49,573 bases of DNA from Bacteroidales bacterium (GCA_012839605.1 DUNA01000066.1:1-49573); one strand, 5' to 3'. Positions 16,124-26,044 are shown, counted from the first letter of the stretch. Program-made: numbers and translations. Notes: generated by a model not told the origin, from the sequence alone.

Positions 16124-17956
16124 TTATTCTTCTTTATAATCTTTTACGCAACGGATACTGCAGGCGTTACCTCTATTGATGGCAGCTCCCGGATTGATTT
16201 GATTGTCTCTAATCCTTGCTGCATATCCGCTGGCACCGGAAGCATTTAAATAATCACACCAGTAGTGATGTTGTCTTCCGAGGTTTAGCATGCGCCCGGC
16301 TTTTCTTGCTCGATTCCCGTTATTGGGGAACCAAACATCCAAACCTTTAAGTACAAAACCCAAATGGGTTTCCGTGTCCATACCTTCCGTTGTTCCGTCT
16401 GCATGATATACCAATTCCATGCCGCCATAATTTAATGAAGCATTTACTCCCCATATTGCTTTGCTTTCATCACTGTTTGGAATATGATAGCCATAAGGAC
16501 AGGGATTTGCTACAGCTGCCCATGTTATATCTTCTACAGAAGGGGCGTTGTCATTGTTTGAGATATAGCGAGTGGGGTACGCACTTGCTCCTTGGTGTGT
16601 TTTCGTTTCTTCATCACCATCATCAAAATACCAATCTTCAACATAGGTCTTGTTTATGGAGGATGAAGCAGTGGCGGCTCCACCAATTTCTGTTTCACTT
16701 TCATCCTCTGTACTGCTAAACTGACCAATAATTCCAACACCAATTATAGGATCTTTTCTGCCCCACTGGTAATATAAGCCGTGAGGACCTGCCGTGCCGG
16801 GTGTTGTATTTACTGCTCCCAACAATCTGTCTAGCATAACAATAGACCTTGTAACCGTTTGATTGTTATCGGTGGCAGTAGTATTGCGTGTCAAAGACAT
16901 GTCTTCAAGAGAAACAGTGCTTGTCCAAATGTGCCAAGTCCAAAGAATTTTCTTGCTTGCAGGGTCAACATAACCCACCACTGTATTTCCGCCAACTTCT
17001 TGGACATGAATGTAAATCTGTGTTTCTTCCGGAATTCCTGCAGGATACTCGCCTAACGGGTTCTTTGCATAGAACGAGTATATGCCCGGTTTGTCAATTA
17101 CAAAACAGTTGGCCGGTTGTGTTCCATCGGCATCAAGAGATACTGCACCTTCTACTTCATTGGTAGAGGCTTCTGAAACAAAACTATCTAATGACGGGCC
17201 TCCGCTCCAAACAAGGATGGCTTGGTTATCACCTTGAACTCTAAAACGTTTTTCTGTCAATTGCGCAAAATCCGAAATGTTTTGTGGAACTATGACATAT
17301 TCTCCGTCTTGATATAAGGCTATACCTTTTATTGTTCCACTCAATTCCGGAACAATTTCTCCTGCAAAAGAGGCGGTAGACGGTGTAATTACACGAATTG
17401 TATCGCTGTCCTTATTTATGAATTTCAGTGTCTTTCCCACGCTCTCTGAAATCTGCTCCTCAATTACTTCATAACCGGATAGGCCTACATACATAGATTG
17501 GAAATTTCCGCTTTGCAACTTTGTGTTATCAATGATTATGGCACCGTACGGAGCCGTAGTGCTGTTGCTCTTTGTGACACTCTTGTCGTTAGGAATTGTT
17601 ATGGTACAAAAGCTATCGTCTTTACTAAGTTGGCAACCATCTATGTCTATTAAAATGTTATCTCCGGCTTGATAACTGTGGGTAGATTTGTGATTTATTA
17701 AAATCCCATCTCTTGATTCGTATCCATCCTGAATGGTAAACATTGTTGTTCCAAGAACTTCTGATTTACTCATTACTACAGCAGGAATTGTCACTTTTGC
17801 CGTCAATGTACCTGCATTAAAATCTTTTACTTCAGAGATTGTAAGAACCCGTAATGCATCCGGATTGATTTGTTCGGGTTTTACATCCTTTTCGCATGCT
17901 ATTACTGTACAGCATAAAATAGCACAAATAGCAGCTTTAATAATATTGTCATTCAT
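16124..17956 (-). CDS. Surface lipoprotein with DUF5689-like and FISUMP-like domains
   Basis: 610 residues. Lipobox VIAC at about residue 21, followed by EKD, an acidic signal of the type that sends Bacteroidota lipoproteins to the cell surface. The N-terminal third (VLTISEVKDFNAGTLTAKVT onward) looks like the OB-type DUF5689 domain. The C-terminal third has the Fibrobacter major-paralogous pattern (HGLYYQWGRKDP, VANPCPYGYHIP, NACSIRCVKDY). These proteins are usual third partners of SusCD pairs and bind or process the ligand outside the cell; no catalytic motif is visible. It is 12 bases after susD and 8 before the serine hydrolase. Confidence 0.72.
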   Translation of the reverse strand: MNDNIIKAAICAILCCTVIACEKDVKPEQINPDALRVLTISEVKDFNAGTLTAKVTIPAVVMSKSEVLGTTMFTIQDGYESRDGILINHKSTHSYQAGDNILIDIDGCQLSKDDSFCTITIPNDKSVTKSNSTTAPYGAIIIDNTKLQSGNFQSMYVGLSGYEVIEEQISESVGKTLKFINKDSDTIRVITPSTASFAGEIVPELSGTIKGIALYQDGEYVIVPQNISDFAQLTEKRFRVQGDNQAILVWSGGPSLDSFVSEASTNEVEGAVSLDADGTQPANCFVIDKPGIYSFYAKNPLGEYPAGIPEETQIYIHVQEVGGNTVVGYVDPASKKILWTWHIWTSTVSLEDMSLTRNTTATDNNQTVTRSIVMLDRLLGAVNTTPGTAGPHGLYYQWGRKDPIIGVGIIGQFSSTEDESETEIGGAATASSSINKTYVEDWYFDDGDEETKTHQGASAYPTRYISNNDNAPSVEDITWAAVANPCPYGYHIPNSDESKAIWGVNASLNYGGMELVYHADGTTEGMDTETHLGFVLKGLDVWFPNNGNRARKAGRMLNLGRQHHYWCDYLNASGASGYAARIRDNQINPGAAINRGNACSIRCVKDYKEE

Positions 17957-17968
17957 TATGTGTAAGTT

Positions 17969-19786
17969 TTAATAAGTAGGATAACCCTCGTTTTGTTTAA
18001 TTTTAATCTTTGTATTAGAATCAATAAAGACCTTTGGAATAGGGAATAATACCGGAGTATCATACAATTCTGCTCCGTGACTTACTGTTGTAGTGCCTAA
18101 CATAGAAGTGCCACCCTCAATTTGTCCACACACTTCGTTAATGTCTCTTATTCGCCGTTTGAAGAAATTATCGACGTCTCGTTCATCTCCACCGTTTGCC
18201 TGACTTACACGCATCAAAGTGTGTCTTCTTTGCCCCTCACAAAGGAGCTCTCTGGCACGCTCATCTAATATGAAATCCATTGTGATATCAGATGAAGCTA
18301 CATAAGAGACTTGTGCACGACTGCGGATCTTATTCAGCCATTTTGCAGCTCCTTCGTTATCTCCCAATTTGTGTAATGCTTCTGCATATAACAGATATGG
18401 TTCCGACAGCCTCATATAAGAGACATTTTGGAAACAATAATCTGTACTTGCTCTCTCAAAGTTAGAGTGAAGATTATCCCATTTTCGTGTAGATGGCAGG
18501 AAATAATTTTTAATGGTGCCTTCGGAAGTCGCAAACATAGCCGCTGTAGGTACCAGGGCAATAGGACTGTTACCATCTTTGTCCAAAATCTCATATACTT
18601 CATTTTTGGTATTCAGAAAATAGAGCTTTTTCATAACGGAATATTCGTCATACCTAATGTCGTTATCCTGTTGATTGTCCCACTCGTACAGTCTCCAGGC
18701 CCCTATTGGTACGGCTAGACGGGAAGCGCCTTTACCTCCGTTCAAAGACCAGAAGAGATCTATCGTTTTACCTTCATAATCGGGATGAGAGAGTGTAGAT
18801 ACTTCCGTTAAATAGGAGTAATAGTTTTTAAACATATTGCGTACTTCACTTATGCCGGTTGTCCCATAAGGGATAGACTCCTCTTCTGCGTTTAAGAAAC
18901 TATATAGCACCTCGTTATTGCCGTCAGAATAGAGAGGACTACGGAACACATCAATAAAACAATTGCCCGGTTCGTTTGCGTTTGAGCCAAACCTTGCTGT
19001 CATTAGGCTAAACTCGTTTCCTTCACAGAGCGGCTCCAACACATCTACGGCCTTTTGTACCTGGTCAATGGCAAGGTAGGTTTCTGCTAAGTAAGCTCTT
19101 GAAATGGCTTGATTTGGTTTTGTGTTGTTTCCATCTACGCGCCAGTCCAAATGGTCCACACAATATTGAAAATCTGCAATCATTGCTTCCCGTACTTTCT
19201 CGATAGGATCTCTATCCCAGTCTGTTCTGTAATTTGATCCTGTAATTTCGTCTAAACTAAGCGGAACATCTCCAAAGCAATAAGTTAAATGCCTGTAGGC
19301 CCACGCCCTAAAGAATTTTGCCTGAGCAATAATAGATGTTTTATTTTTCTCATCTTTTTCGGCAGAACCACCCTCCCAGTCTACATCGAGGTCATTTTCT
19401 GCTCTATTGATAATCATGTTGCTTACATTTATGATGGTGTACATTTGATCGAAAATTTCTTTAAAAACGACACCATCTGTAAACTGAGTAATTAGCTTAG
19501 GCCAATTCCACCATGTTGCGGTAGATATTCTTTGGTTACCAAAATAAAGATCTGAGCCCCCATTGAAAACGGAGTTTGGACTAATAGCAGTAGCGCTAAA
19601 ACGTCCGTGCTCGTTCCTCATAAGTCCTCTTTGAGCAGAGATCATACTGTAAAACCCACTGTAATTAACCAAAAGGTTGTTTGCATAAATCTCATCAACC
19701 GGCCTCTCTTTTAAGAAATCCTTAGTACAGGAATTAGAAATAAAGCAGGTTGCTAATAATATTGCTATAATGATTATTTTTTTCAT
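17969..19786 (-). CDS. SusD/RagB-family nutrient-binding outer-membrane lipoprotein
   Basis: 605 residues. Lipoprotein signal MKKIIIIAILLATCFISNSC, then TKDFLKERPVDEIY, the usual SusD start. The helical SusD core follows (AQAKFFRAWAYRHLTYCFGDVPL, then NQAISRAYLAETYLAIDQVQKAVDVL) and the C-terminal region ends in FPIPKVFIDSNTKIKIKQNEGY, the standard family ending. SusD proteins form the lid of the SusC channel. It is 11 bases behind susC. The ligand cannot be read from the sequence; neighbours point to peptides rather than glycans. Confidence 0.95.
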   Translation of the reverse strand: MKKIIIIAILLATCFISNSCTKDFLKERPVDEIYANNLLVNYSGFYSMISAQRGLMRNEHGRFSATAISPNSVFNGGSDLYFGNQRISTATWWNWPKLITQFTDGVVFKEIFDQMYTIINVSNMIINRAENDLDVDWEGGSAEKDEKNKTSIIAQAKFFRAWAYRHLTYCFGDVPLSLDEITGSNYRTDWDRDPIEKVREAMIADFQYCVDHLDWRVDGNNTKPNQAISRAYLAETYLAIDQVQKAVDVLEPLCEGNEFSLMTARFGSNANEPGNCFIDVFRSPLYSDGNNEVLYSFLNAEEESIPYGTTGISEVRNMFKNYYSYLTEVSTLSHPDYEGKTIDLFWSLNGGKGASRLAVPIGAWRLYEWDNQQDNDIRYDEYSVMKKLYFLNTKNEVYEILDKDGNSPIALVPTAAMFATSEGTIKNYFLPSTRKWDNLHSNFERASTDYCFQNVSYMRLSEPYLLYAEALHKLGDNEGAAKWLNKIRSRAQVSYVASSDITMDFILDERARELLCEGQRRHTLMRVSQANGGDERDVDNFFKRRIRDINEVCGQIEGGTSMLGTTTVSHGAELYDTPVLFPIPKVFIDSNTKIKIKQNEGYPTY

Positions 19787-19797
19787 ACGTAAAAATT

Positions 19798-22743
19798 TTA
19801 AAAACTAACTTTTAGCCCAAGTGTATATTGCCTCGTTTGAGGTATAGATCTTTGCCGGCTGGAAGAGCCCACAAATTCAGGGTCAAGTCCTACCCAATTC
19901 GTGAAAGTGAATAAGTTTTTCATGTTCGCATACACCTCTAATTTGCTCATTCTCAATGGTTGTAACACCCTCTCAGGTAGTTTGTACGACAATGTTACAT
20001 CCTTAATCTTAATAAAATCCGCACTTCTATAGAAACGTACTCGTTTTGGATTGCTGGAAGCATCCCTGGTATTTGAAGGATACTCGTTAATAGGGTACGT
20101 TTCTGACCAGAATGCCCGATGGTATAAGTTGATTCTGTAACTCTCTGTATGAGAGTTTACGAAATAGTTAGGCGTAAGTGAGCCGTATCGGCCTATCATA
20201 TAGACAGATAGCGAGAAGTTTTTATAACTAAACGTGTTTGTCAGACTGGCATCAAATTTTGCTTCGCGTGAACCAACGACCATCTGATCCTTTTCCGGAG
20301 TAATATCACCATCACCATCTAAATCTTTGTATCTTACATAACCCGGTTGCGAATGTAAAGGTGTATTGGAGTCAATTTCTCCAATTTGCCAAATACCATC
20401 AAAGACGTAATCGTAATAACAGTTTGTAGGCCAGCCTAAGAAATAACCTGAAGCAACGTCGTCTATAGGATTCCCATTCTCATCATACAATCCTACGTCT
20501 ACAAGTTTTGTTCTATTTGCATATATTATAAAACTGGTTGACCATGTAAAATCTTTTTTGCTGATATTGATGGAGTGCAGCCCAAACTCAATCCCATAGC
20601 TATGCGTTTTTCCAATATTTTCCCAAATGGAGCTTGCCCCGTTTATGGACGGGATAGTCTTAACAAGAAGCAAATCTGTTGTTCTTGCATCATAGACATC
20701 TAATGTTCCCGATATTCTATTGGCCAGCATACCATAATCTAAACCAATATTAAAAGATGTTGTCTTCTCCCATCCTAAAAGCGGAGACTCTAATTTTGTA
20801 GGATAGTAACCAAATTCTGAAGAATAATCATCTCCTAAGTAGTTGCGTGTGCTTAATTTAGGTAGCGTTGCATAGGGGTCAATAGCCTCGTTACCATTTA
20901 TACCATAAGACAACCTCAGTTTAAGTTGGTTGAACAATTTGTCCATTTTTGTTCCCTTAATAAATGGTTCATTAACCACATTCCAACCAAGGGCTACCGA
21001 TGGAAAGAGGCCGTATTTTCTGTCCTCTCCAAATCCGGAGTAACCGTCGTTTCTGACTGTTAAGGTCATTAAGTATCTGGAATCGAATGAATAGTTTGCT
21101 CTTAACATTTGCGAAACGTGTGTCTTTGTCCATTCACTGGCACTGGCTGTAAGAGCAGTGGCTTTGTCAGGTTGCCAATACGTTAATACATCACTCCCAA
21201 ATCCGCTCCCCTCTATGGTGTTTGTCTCTCTTGTCTGATGTTGAGCAGAGTAAAGAGCTGTGAGGAAAAGGCTGTGTTTCCCAAATGTTTTTGTGTAGCT
21301 TAAGATGTTTTCAACCAGCCATTTGGACGAATATGAGTCGTAAATTTCAAGCAACCCGTTATTTCTTGCTCCGGTGTAGGTGTCTCTGCCATAATACGTG
21401 TTTTCATCTCTTGAGTCAAACTGCACATTGGTGCTCAGCCTATATAGTAAACCATCAATGGGGAACTTCACATCTAAGGAGTTGTTGGTCATAAGGGTTC
21501 TACGAATATTGCTGTTAATAACATTTAGTTCAGCTAAGGGGTTGGCCACATCTGTCGAAGCCTCCCAAGTTTGCAAGCGTAATGATCCATCAGAATTGTA
21601 TGCTTGAGCAAGAGGGTTCATGTAGTACGCAGACTGGAAGTCTACGTGGTGGCCGCTTCTGTCCACAAAGTTGATTTGAGTATTTGTACTGAATTTTACC
21701 CATTTGCCAATATCCTGCTCAAAGTTGATTCTTCCGGAATACTTTGTAAAGTCATTACCTTTTGCAATTCCCTTATTGTCTGAAGCAATAAAAGAAACAA
21801 AGTAATTATTGACTTTTGTTTTCCCACTGACAGAAATGGTGTGGTAATGGTTAAGACCTGTTCTTAACGCAAGACCTACCCAATCCACATAATTTTTGCT
21901 TAGAAATGTATTGCGCTCAGTAAGAGTGAAGTCTCCGACCGCCTCGTTTTTATAATAATAAAAGGTGTCGCCGTCCATCATCTTTGGAAGTTCATATACA
22001 TCTGAAACAGTCATATAACCATGGTAGTTCACCCTCGCCTTATCGCTCTGTCCTTTCTTGGTTGTAATCAGGATAACGCCGTTGGCGCCTCGGGAACCGT
22101 AAATAGCGGCAGACGAAGCATCCTTTAACACCTCTATAGACTCGATATCATCCGGGTTCAATTCAGACCAGCTGAAGTAATAAGGTGCACCATCCAGGAT
22201 GATAAGAGGGGCATTGCCTGCATTAATAGAGTTGCTGCCTCTAATAACGGTAGAACTCTTACTTCCCTCTGCATCAGAACCATATAATTCAACTTTCAGT
22301 CCCGGAATAGAGCCTTGTAACGCTGTAACAAGATTGGGAGCCGGTCTGTTTTCAAGAACATCTTTATTCAGAGATGCCACTGCACCCGTAACGTCGCTCT
22401 TTTTCTGCACACCATATCCAACTACAATAATATCATCGAGCAATGTAGCATCTTGTTCCAGTACAACAGCAAGAGGAGTATCTCCCTCTACGACAACCTC
22501 TCTTGTACTATAACCTAGAAAACTAAATATTAATACATCTCCATCTTTGGTTGAGATAGAAAATTTGCCGTCAAAATCTGTTTGAGTGCTGACAGAAGTA
22601 CCTTTAATGACAATTGCCACACCTAGCATCGGTTCATTATTTGCAGCTCCGTCAAGTACCACTCCCGTGATAGTTTTCTGTGCAAATGCCGATAAAGTGA
22701 AGCAAAGCATATAAGTGAGAAATACGAATAACCTCCTTTTCAT
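19798..22743 (-). CDS. SusC/RagA-family TonB-linked outer-membrane channel
   Basis: 981 residues. Signal peptide MKRRLFVFLTYMLCFTLSAFAQ, a carboxypeptidase-regulatory-like domain (about 23-105, ITGVVLDGAANNEPMLGVAI onward), the DDIIVVGYG TonB box, a plug with GSNSINAGNAPLIILDGAP and SAAIYGSRGANGVILITTKKG, then a barrel ending in RQYTLGLKVSF. It imports large ligands with the SusD lid. It is on the short side for the family. A 91-bp AT-rich gap separates it from the upstream symporter gene; I see no clear -7 element there, so it may be read from the promoter at the peptidase gene. Confidence 0.95.
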   Translation of the reverse strand: MKRRLFVFLTYMLCFTLSAFAQKTITGVVLDGAANNEPMLGVAIVIKGTSVSTQTDFDGKFSISTKDGDVLIFSFLGYSTREVVVEGDTPLAVVLEQDATLLDDIIVVGYGVQKKSDVTGAVASLNKDVLENRPAPNLVTALQGSIPGLKVELYGSDAEGSKSSTVIRGSNSINAGNAPLIILDGAPYYFSWSELNPDDIESIEVLKDASSAAIYGSRGANGVILITTKKGQSDKARVNYHGYMTVSDVYELPKMMDGDTFYYYKNEAVGDFTLTERNTFLSKNYVDWVGLALRTGLNHYHTISVSGKTKVNNYFVSFIASDNKGIAKGNDFTKYSGRINFEQDIGKWVKFSTNTQINFVDRSGHHVDFQSAYYMNPLAQAYNSDGSLRLQTWEASTDVANPLAELNVINSNIRRTLMTNNSLDVKFPIDGLLYRLSTNVQFDSRDENTYYGRDTYTGARNNGLLEIYDSYSSKWLVENILSYTKTFGKHSLFLTALYSAQHQTRETNTIEGSGFGSDVLTYWQPDKATALTASASEWTKTHVSQMLRANYSFDSRYLMTLTVRNDGYSGFGEDRKYGLFPSVALGWNVVNEPFIKGTKMDKLFNQLKLRLSYGINGNEAIDPYATLPKLSTRNYLGDDYSSEFGYYPTKLESPLLGWEKTTSFNIGLDYGMLANRISGTLDVYDARTTDLLLVKTIPSINGASSIWENIGKTHSYGIEFGLHSINISKKDFTWSTSFIIYANRTKLVDVGLYDENGNPIDDVASGYFLGWPTNCYYDYVFDGIWQIGEIDSNTPLHSQPGYVRYKDLDGDGDITPEKDQMVVGSREAKFDASLTNTFSYKNFSLSVYMIGRYGSLTPNYFVNSHTESYRINLYHRAFWSETYPINEYPSNTRDASSNPKRVRFYRSADFIKIKDVTLSYKLPERVLQPLRMSKLEVYANMKNLFTFTNWVGLDPEFVGSSSRQRSIPQTRQYTLGLKVSF

Positions 22744-22834
22744 AATAGATACAATTAATTAAAATATTACATATAAAGTTAAGAGTTTGCCATAGGGGAC
22801 TTGTTAATGTTATTGTTAATAATGTACTAACAAA
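22744..22834 (-). other. AT-rich gap before susC
   Basis: 91 bp between the symporter stop and the susC ATG. It holds three near-identical hexamers in tandem (GTTAAT, GTTATT, GTTAAT at 22803-22820) but no clear terminator or TAnnTTTG element. Confidence 0.4.
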
Positions 22835-24064
22835 TTAAATTTTTAAAACTTCTCCTTCAGATTTCGCAATTACGACCGCTGCACACATATCACCATAACT
22901 GTTTGTAGCGGTACGCGGCATATCACAAAGCTGTTCAACAGCAAGCACAAGGCCTATACCTTCTAATGGTAGTCCAACCGCTGACAGGACTACGGAAATC
23001 ATAACCAAACCGGCCATAGGTATGCTGGCCGTACCAATAGCAGCTAAAAGAACAGTTGCCACTACCATTACTTGTTGAACAATAGTTAGTTCAATGCCAT
23101 AAGCCTGAGCAATAAACAGCACGGCTACGCTTTCGTATAAGGCTGTTCCGTTCATATTCACAGTGGCGCCTAAAGGCAGAGTGAAACTTGCAATTTTATT
23201 GGAGACCCCAACCTTCTCTTGCGTGTCGCGAAGTGATATTGGTAGAGCTGCCGCTGATGAACAAGTGGAAAATGCTGTGAGGATTGCTGTAGACATCTTG
23301 CTCATGTGTTTCCATGGGTTGGCTTTACCTACAAACCGAACTATGGCAGGTAGTATAATGAATGTCTGAATAAGGCACCCTGCCCAAACAATACCAACAA
23401 AAAGTCCAAGACTGCTTAGAGTTTTAACCAATTTATTCATGTCCCCTGCTTGCTTTCCTATCATGGTGGCTACAATGGCAAAGACTCCAATGGGTGCAAG
23501 ACGGATGATGAACATCGTTATCTTGATAATAACATCGTATGTGCTGCTAAAGAAGTCAACTAGGAAACTCTTAGATTTCTCTCCCACTCTAGTAATAAAG
23601 AAACCAAATAAGATAGAGAAGAAGATAAGCGGCAATATGTTTCCATCAGCCATGTCTGCAAAAATATTTGCAGGAATAATGCCTACAATTTGATCTATAA
23701 ATGACGATTCAGTAGCTGCAATGGATTCAACACTTTCTGAAAGACCAACATCGGCACCTACTCCCGGTTGGAAAATATTCACCAAAACCAAACCCAAAGT
23801 AGCTGCTATAAGTGTTGTGGAAATATAAAAAGCAAAGGTCTTTCCGGCTATTCTTCCAAGATCTGCCGAGCCGCCAATGCTTGCAACACCCATAGTGAGT
23901 GAGGTAAATATTATAGGTATGATGATCATTCTTAGAGCACGAAGAAACATATCTCCGGCCCACTGAATGTATTTTATGTGTTCAGATAAAAACACTCCAA
24001 AAAGAGCACCAAGCAAGATGGCTATGAGTATTTGCCAGTGAATTGCTAATTTCTTAGTTCGCAT
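22835..24064 (-). CDS. Dicarboxylate/amino acid:cation symporter (DAACS, GltP/DctA type)
   Basis: About 409 residues. The family marks are present: the serine-rich loop TAFSTCSSAAALPISL, the TLPLGATVNMNGTALYE motif and AAIGTASIPMAG. DAACS carriers import glutamate, aspartate or C4-dicarboxylates with Na+ or H+. I take the ATG at 24064 (MRTKKLAIHWQ); the frame upstream of it overlaps the racemase gene. It lies 13 bases after the racemase, which suggests that the imported substrate is an acidic amino acid. Substrate selectivity is inferred from this pairing. Confidence 0.9.
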   Translation of the reverse strand: MRTKKLAIHWQILIAILLGALFGVFLSEHIKYIQWAGDMFLRALRMIIIPIIFTSLTMGVASIGGSADLGRIAGKTFAFYISTTLIAATLGLVLVNIFQPGVGADVGLSESVESIAATESSFIDQIVGIIPANIFADMADGNILPLIFFSILFGFFITRVGEKSKSFLVDFFSSTYDVIIKITMFIIRLAPIGVFAIVATMIGKQAGDMNKLVKTLSSLGLFVGIVWAGCLIQTFIILPAIVRFVGKANPWKHMSKMSTAILTAFSTCSSAAALPISLRDTQEKVGVSNKIASFTLPLGATVNMNGTALYESVAVLFIAQAYGIELTIVQQVMVVATVLLAAIGTASIPMAGLVMISVVLSAVGLPLEGIGLVLAVEQLCDMPRTATNSYGDMCAAVVIAKSEGEVLKI

Positions 24065-24077
24065 GTTATTGTTTTTG

Positions 24078-24815
24078 TTATTTGTTAGTCTCCGGATTGT
24101 AAAGATGTTCAATACAGGCATCAGCTAACGCATGCAAAGAAGATATTGCATGGTTTTTATCTAGCCCGGTGTAATCATATGCTATTGGAAGTTCAGTACA
24201 AGCACAAACTATCGGTATCTTTTCACTTGACCAAAGCTCTTCTATAATTCCTTTATAGAGCTTTCCGGATTTTTCGTATTCACCGCTTTTTACCAAATCA
24301 ATTGTACGTTGTATACAATCATTTTGCTCTTGAGAAGGAATTCGGAAGGTATAACCCAATACTTCTGCATGCTTTTGATACAGTCCTGTTTTTATAGTAC
24401 CCATTGTTGCAGTAAGCCAAGCTCCGTCCGGTGAAATGCGAGCCGCTGCCTTTATTGTCTCTTGTATGATATGTATGAGAGGAAGAGGCATCAAACCTTC
24501 TGAAATCAACTCATCTAGGAAGTAGTGAGCTGTATTGCAGGGTACTGCCAAAACATCTGCACCCCACTTGTATAAAGCTTCAATTCCTCGTTTGATCTCT
24601 GCACCGGGTGAGGGGCCCGTACCAAGTAGGAAAGAAGTTCTATCAGGCGTGATTGTATTAGAATAAACAATTGTTTCCGGGTGTTCTTGGTCGCAAGATG
24701 CCGGGGCTCTTTTTGACAAAAGGAGCATAAAATCTGCAGTAGCAGCCGGACCCATACCACCTAAAACACCTAAAATTGATTTTGGTCTCATCTTGTAAAA
24801 GTCACTATTTTTCAA
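24078..24815 (-). CDS. Aspartate/glutamate racemase family protein
   Basis: 245 residues, cytoplasmic, with no signal peptide. The N-terminal LGVLGGMGPAATADF is the standard AspR/YgeA start. The two catalytic cysteines are Cys93 in VPCNTAH and Cys206 in ACTELP. PLP-independent racemases of this family interconvert L- and D-Asp or L- and D-Glu; homologues with broad specificity exist. It overlaps the upstream peptidase by 11 bp if the ATG at 24815 is used; the ATG at 24791 (MRPKSILGVLGG) is an alternative. Its place between a peptidase and a symporter points to catabolism rather than cell-wall D-Glu supply. Confidence 0.9.
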   Translation of the reverse strand: MKNSDFYKMRPKSILGVLGGMGPAATADFMLLLSKRAPASCDQEHPETIVYSNTITPDRTSFLLGTGPSPGAEIKRGIEALYKWGADVLAVPCNTAHYFLDELISEGLMPLPLIHIIQETIKAAARISPDGAWLTATMGTIKTGLYQKHAEVLGYTFRIPSQEQNDCIQRTIDLVKSGEYEKSGKLYKGIIEELWSSEKIPIVCACTELPIAYDYTGLDKNHAISSLHALADACIEHLYNPETNK

Positions 24816-25941
24816 AATATCTGGATTGTTTTAAAACTCTAACAACTTCGTCAACAGGTATTTGAGGAACAATTCTTCCTTTGTATCCTTTTGTTGTTTG
24901 AGCCATAAATAAGGAATTCCACAAGGCCTCTGCTGTTGCTTCTATAGTGGCCAAGAAAAGCGATGACATGGCGCTGTTGTGCAATACGCTCGAGGTATAA
25001 AACGGCTGTTTTTCATTGATAAGGTTGTCCGGATATACCGACATAGCAATTACATAATCACCGCTTCCATTGGAAGCAATACCCCCTGTTTTAGCAAGTC
25101 CTAACATGGCTCTCTTTGCTATCCGCTCCAAATTCCTAGAATCTACCGGGGCGTCTGTAATGACAACCATCATACATGACCCATCGACATCTTGTAGTAC
25201 ATCGTTTTTATAACTGTATTTCCCAAGTAGAGGGCCCACAGGAACTCCGGCAATTTCAAGTACACCACCGTAATTTGATTGAACTATCACACCTACTGTA
25301 TAACCGCCTAAGCTCTTTGGTAAAACGCGTGAAGATGTACCAATGCCGCCTTTGTACCCAAAAGCTCTAGTACCTGTACCTGCTCCTACAGCTCCTTCTT
25401 CAACAGGACCGCTCTTGGCGTTCTCAATGGCTTCTAGAACTATTTCCGGAGTAATAAAACGAGCGCTTATATGGTTCAACTGGCTATCATTTGTTTCTCC
25501 TACGACACCGTTTACGGAACGAACATTTTCATTTCCCGGTTGTTGCAAAGTATATGTTATTAAGCCATCCAGCCCGGCTGCCACACTCAGTGTATTTGTT
25601 AAAATCACAGGTGTTTCAATGTTCCCCAGTTCCTGAACTTGAGTGTATCCGGCTAATTTCCCAAAACCATTGCCTGTATAAATCGCAGCCGGTATTTTGT
25701 TTCTAAAAATATTGTCTTGATGTGGAACAATTGCTGTAACACCTGTACGAATACTATCACCTACAATACAGGTTACGTGTCCTACAGTTACTCCTTTAAC
25801 ATCAGTAATGGCATTCTCTTTCCCCGTTTTGAATATACCCGGTGTGATTCCAAAATCTCTAAGTCTTTGTGAATGCAAATGGCTAGAAGAAGCTACTACA
25901 ATGAAGAAGAGTAAGAAGGTTTTTAAAATTATTTTTTTCAT
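24805..25941 (-). CDS. P1-family (DmpA/S58) peptidase, exported
   Basis: 378 residues with a signal peptide (MKKIILKTFLLFFIVVASSSHLHS). DmpA-fold marks include TDVKGVTVGHVT, VGAGTGTRAFGYKGGIGTSS and the self-cleavage site N291-G292|S293-G294-D295, where Ser293 would become the N-terminal nucleophile. Known relatives are the L-aminopeptidase/D-Ala-esterase DmpA and beta-peptidyl aminopeptidases BapA, which cut D- or beta-linked N-terminal residues. It is the first gene of the minus-strand run and should release amino acids in the periplasm for the symporter. The exact substrate is unknown. Confidence 0.88.
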   Translation of the reverse strand: MKKIILKTFLLFFIVVASSSHLHSQRLRDFGITPGIFKTGKENAITDVKGVTVGHVTCIVGDSIRTGVTAIVPHQDNIFRNKIPAAIYTGNGFGKLAGYTQVQELGNIETPVILTNTLSVAAGLDGLITYTLQQPGNENVRSVNGVVGETNDSQLNHISARFITPEIVLEAIENAKSGPVEEGAVGAGTGTRAFGYKGGIGTSSRVLPKSLGGYTVGVIVQSNYGGVLEIAGVPVGPLLGKYSYKNDVLQDVDGSCMMVVITDAPVDSRNLERIAKRAMLGLAKTGGIASNGSGDYVIAMSVYPDNLINEKQPFYTSSVLHNSAMSSLFLATIEATAEALWNSLFMAQTTKGYKGRIVPQIPVDEVVRVLKQSRYFEK

Positions 25942-25966
25942 TGAGCTAAAAATTGTTTTTCCAGCT

Positions 25967-25999
25967 TAAATGTAAATGAATCTTTATAAGGAATCCTTA
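25967..25999 (-). promoter_or_regulatory. Putative promoter/operator of the peptidase-to-hydrolase run
   Basis: On the minus strand TACATTTA (25974-25967), one base off TAnnTTTG, lies 26 bases before the ATG. Just upstream is a perfect 13-base palindrome TAAGGAATCCTTA (25987-25999), placed where a regulator could act on the promoter. No second copy is seen near susC or dcuC. Confidence 0.4.
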
Positions 26000-26044
26000 G
26001 TAAAACAGTTAAAATTTTCTTAATGGTGCTATTCTTATCCAGTA

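Noticed and set aside
19798-22743. Glycan-type SusCD locus
   Set aside because: No glycoside hydrolase, lyase, sulfatase or SusE/F-type starch protein lies nearby. The surrounding enzymes are peptidase, racemase and amino-acid carriers.
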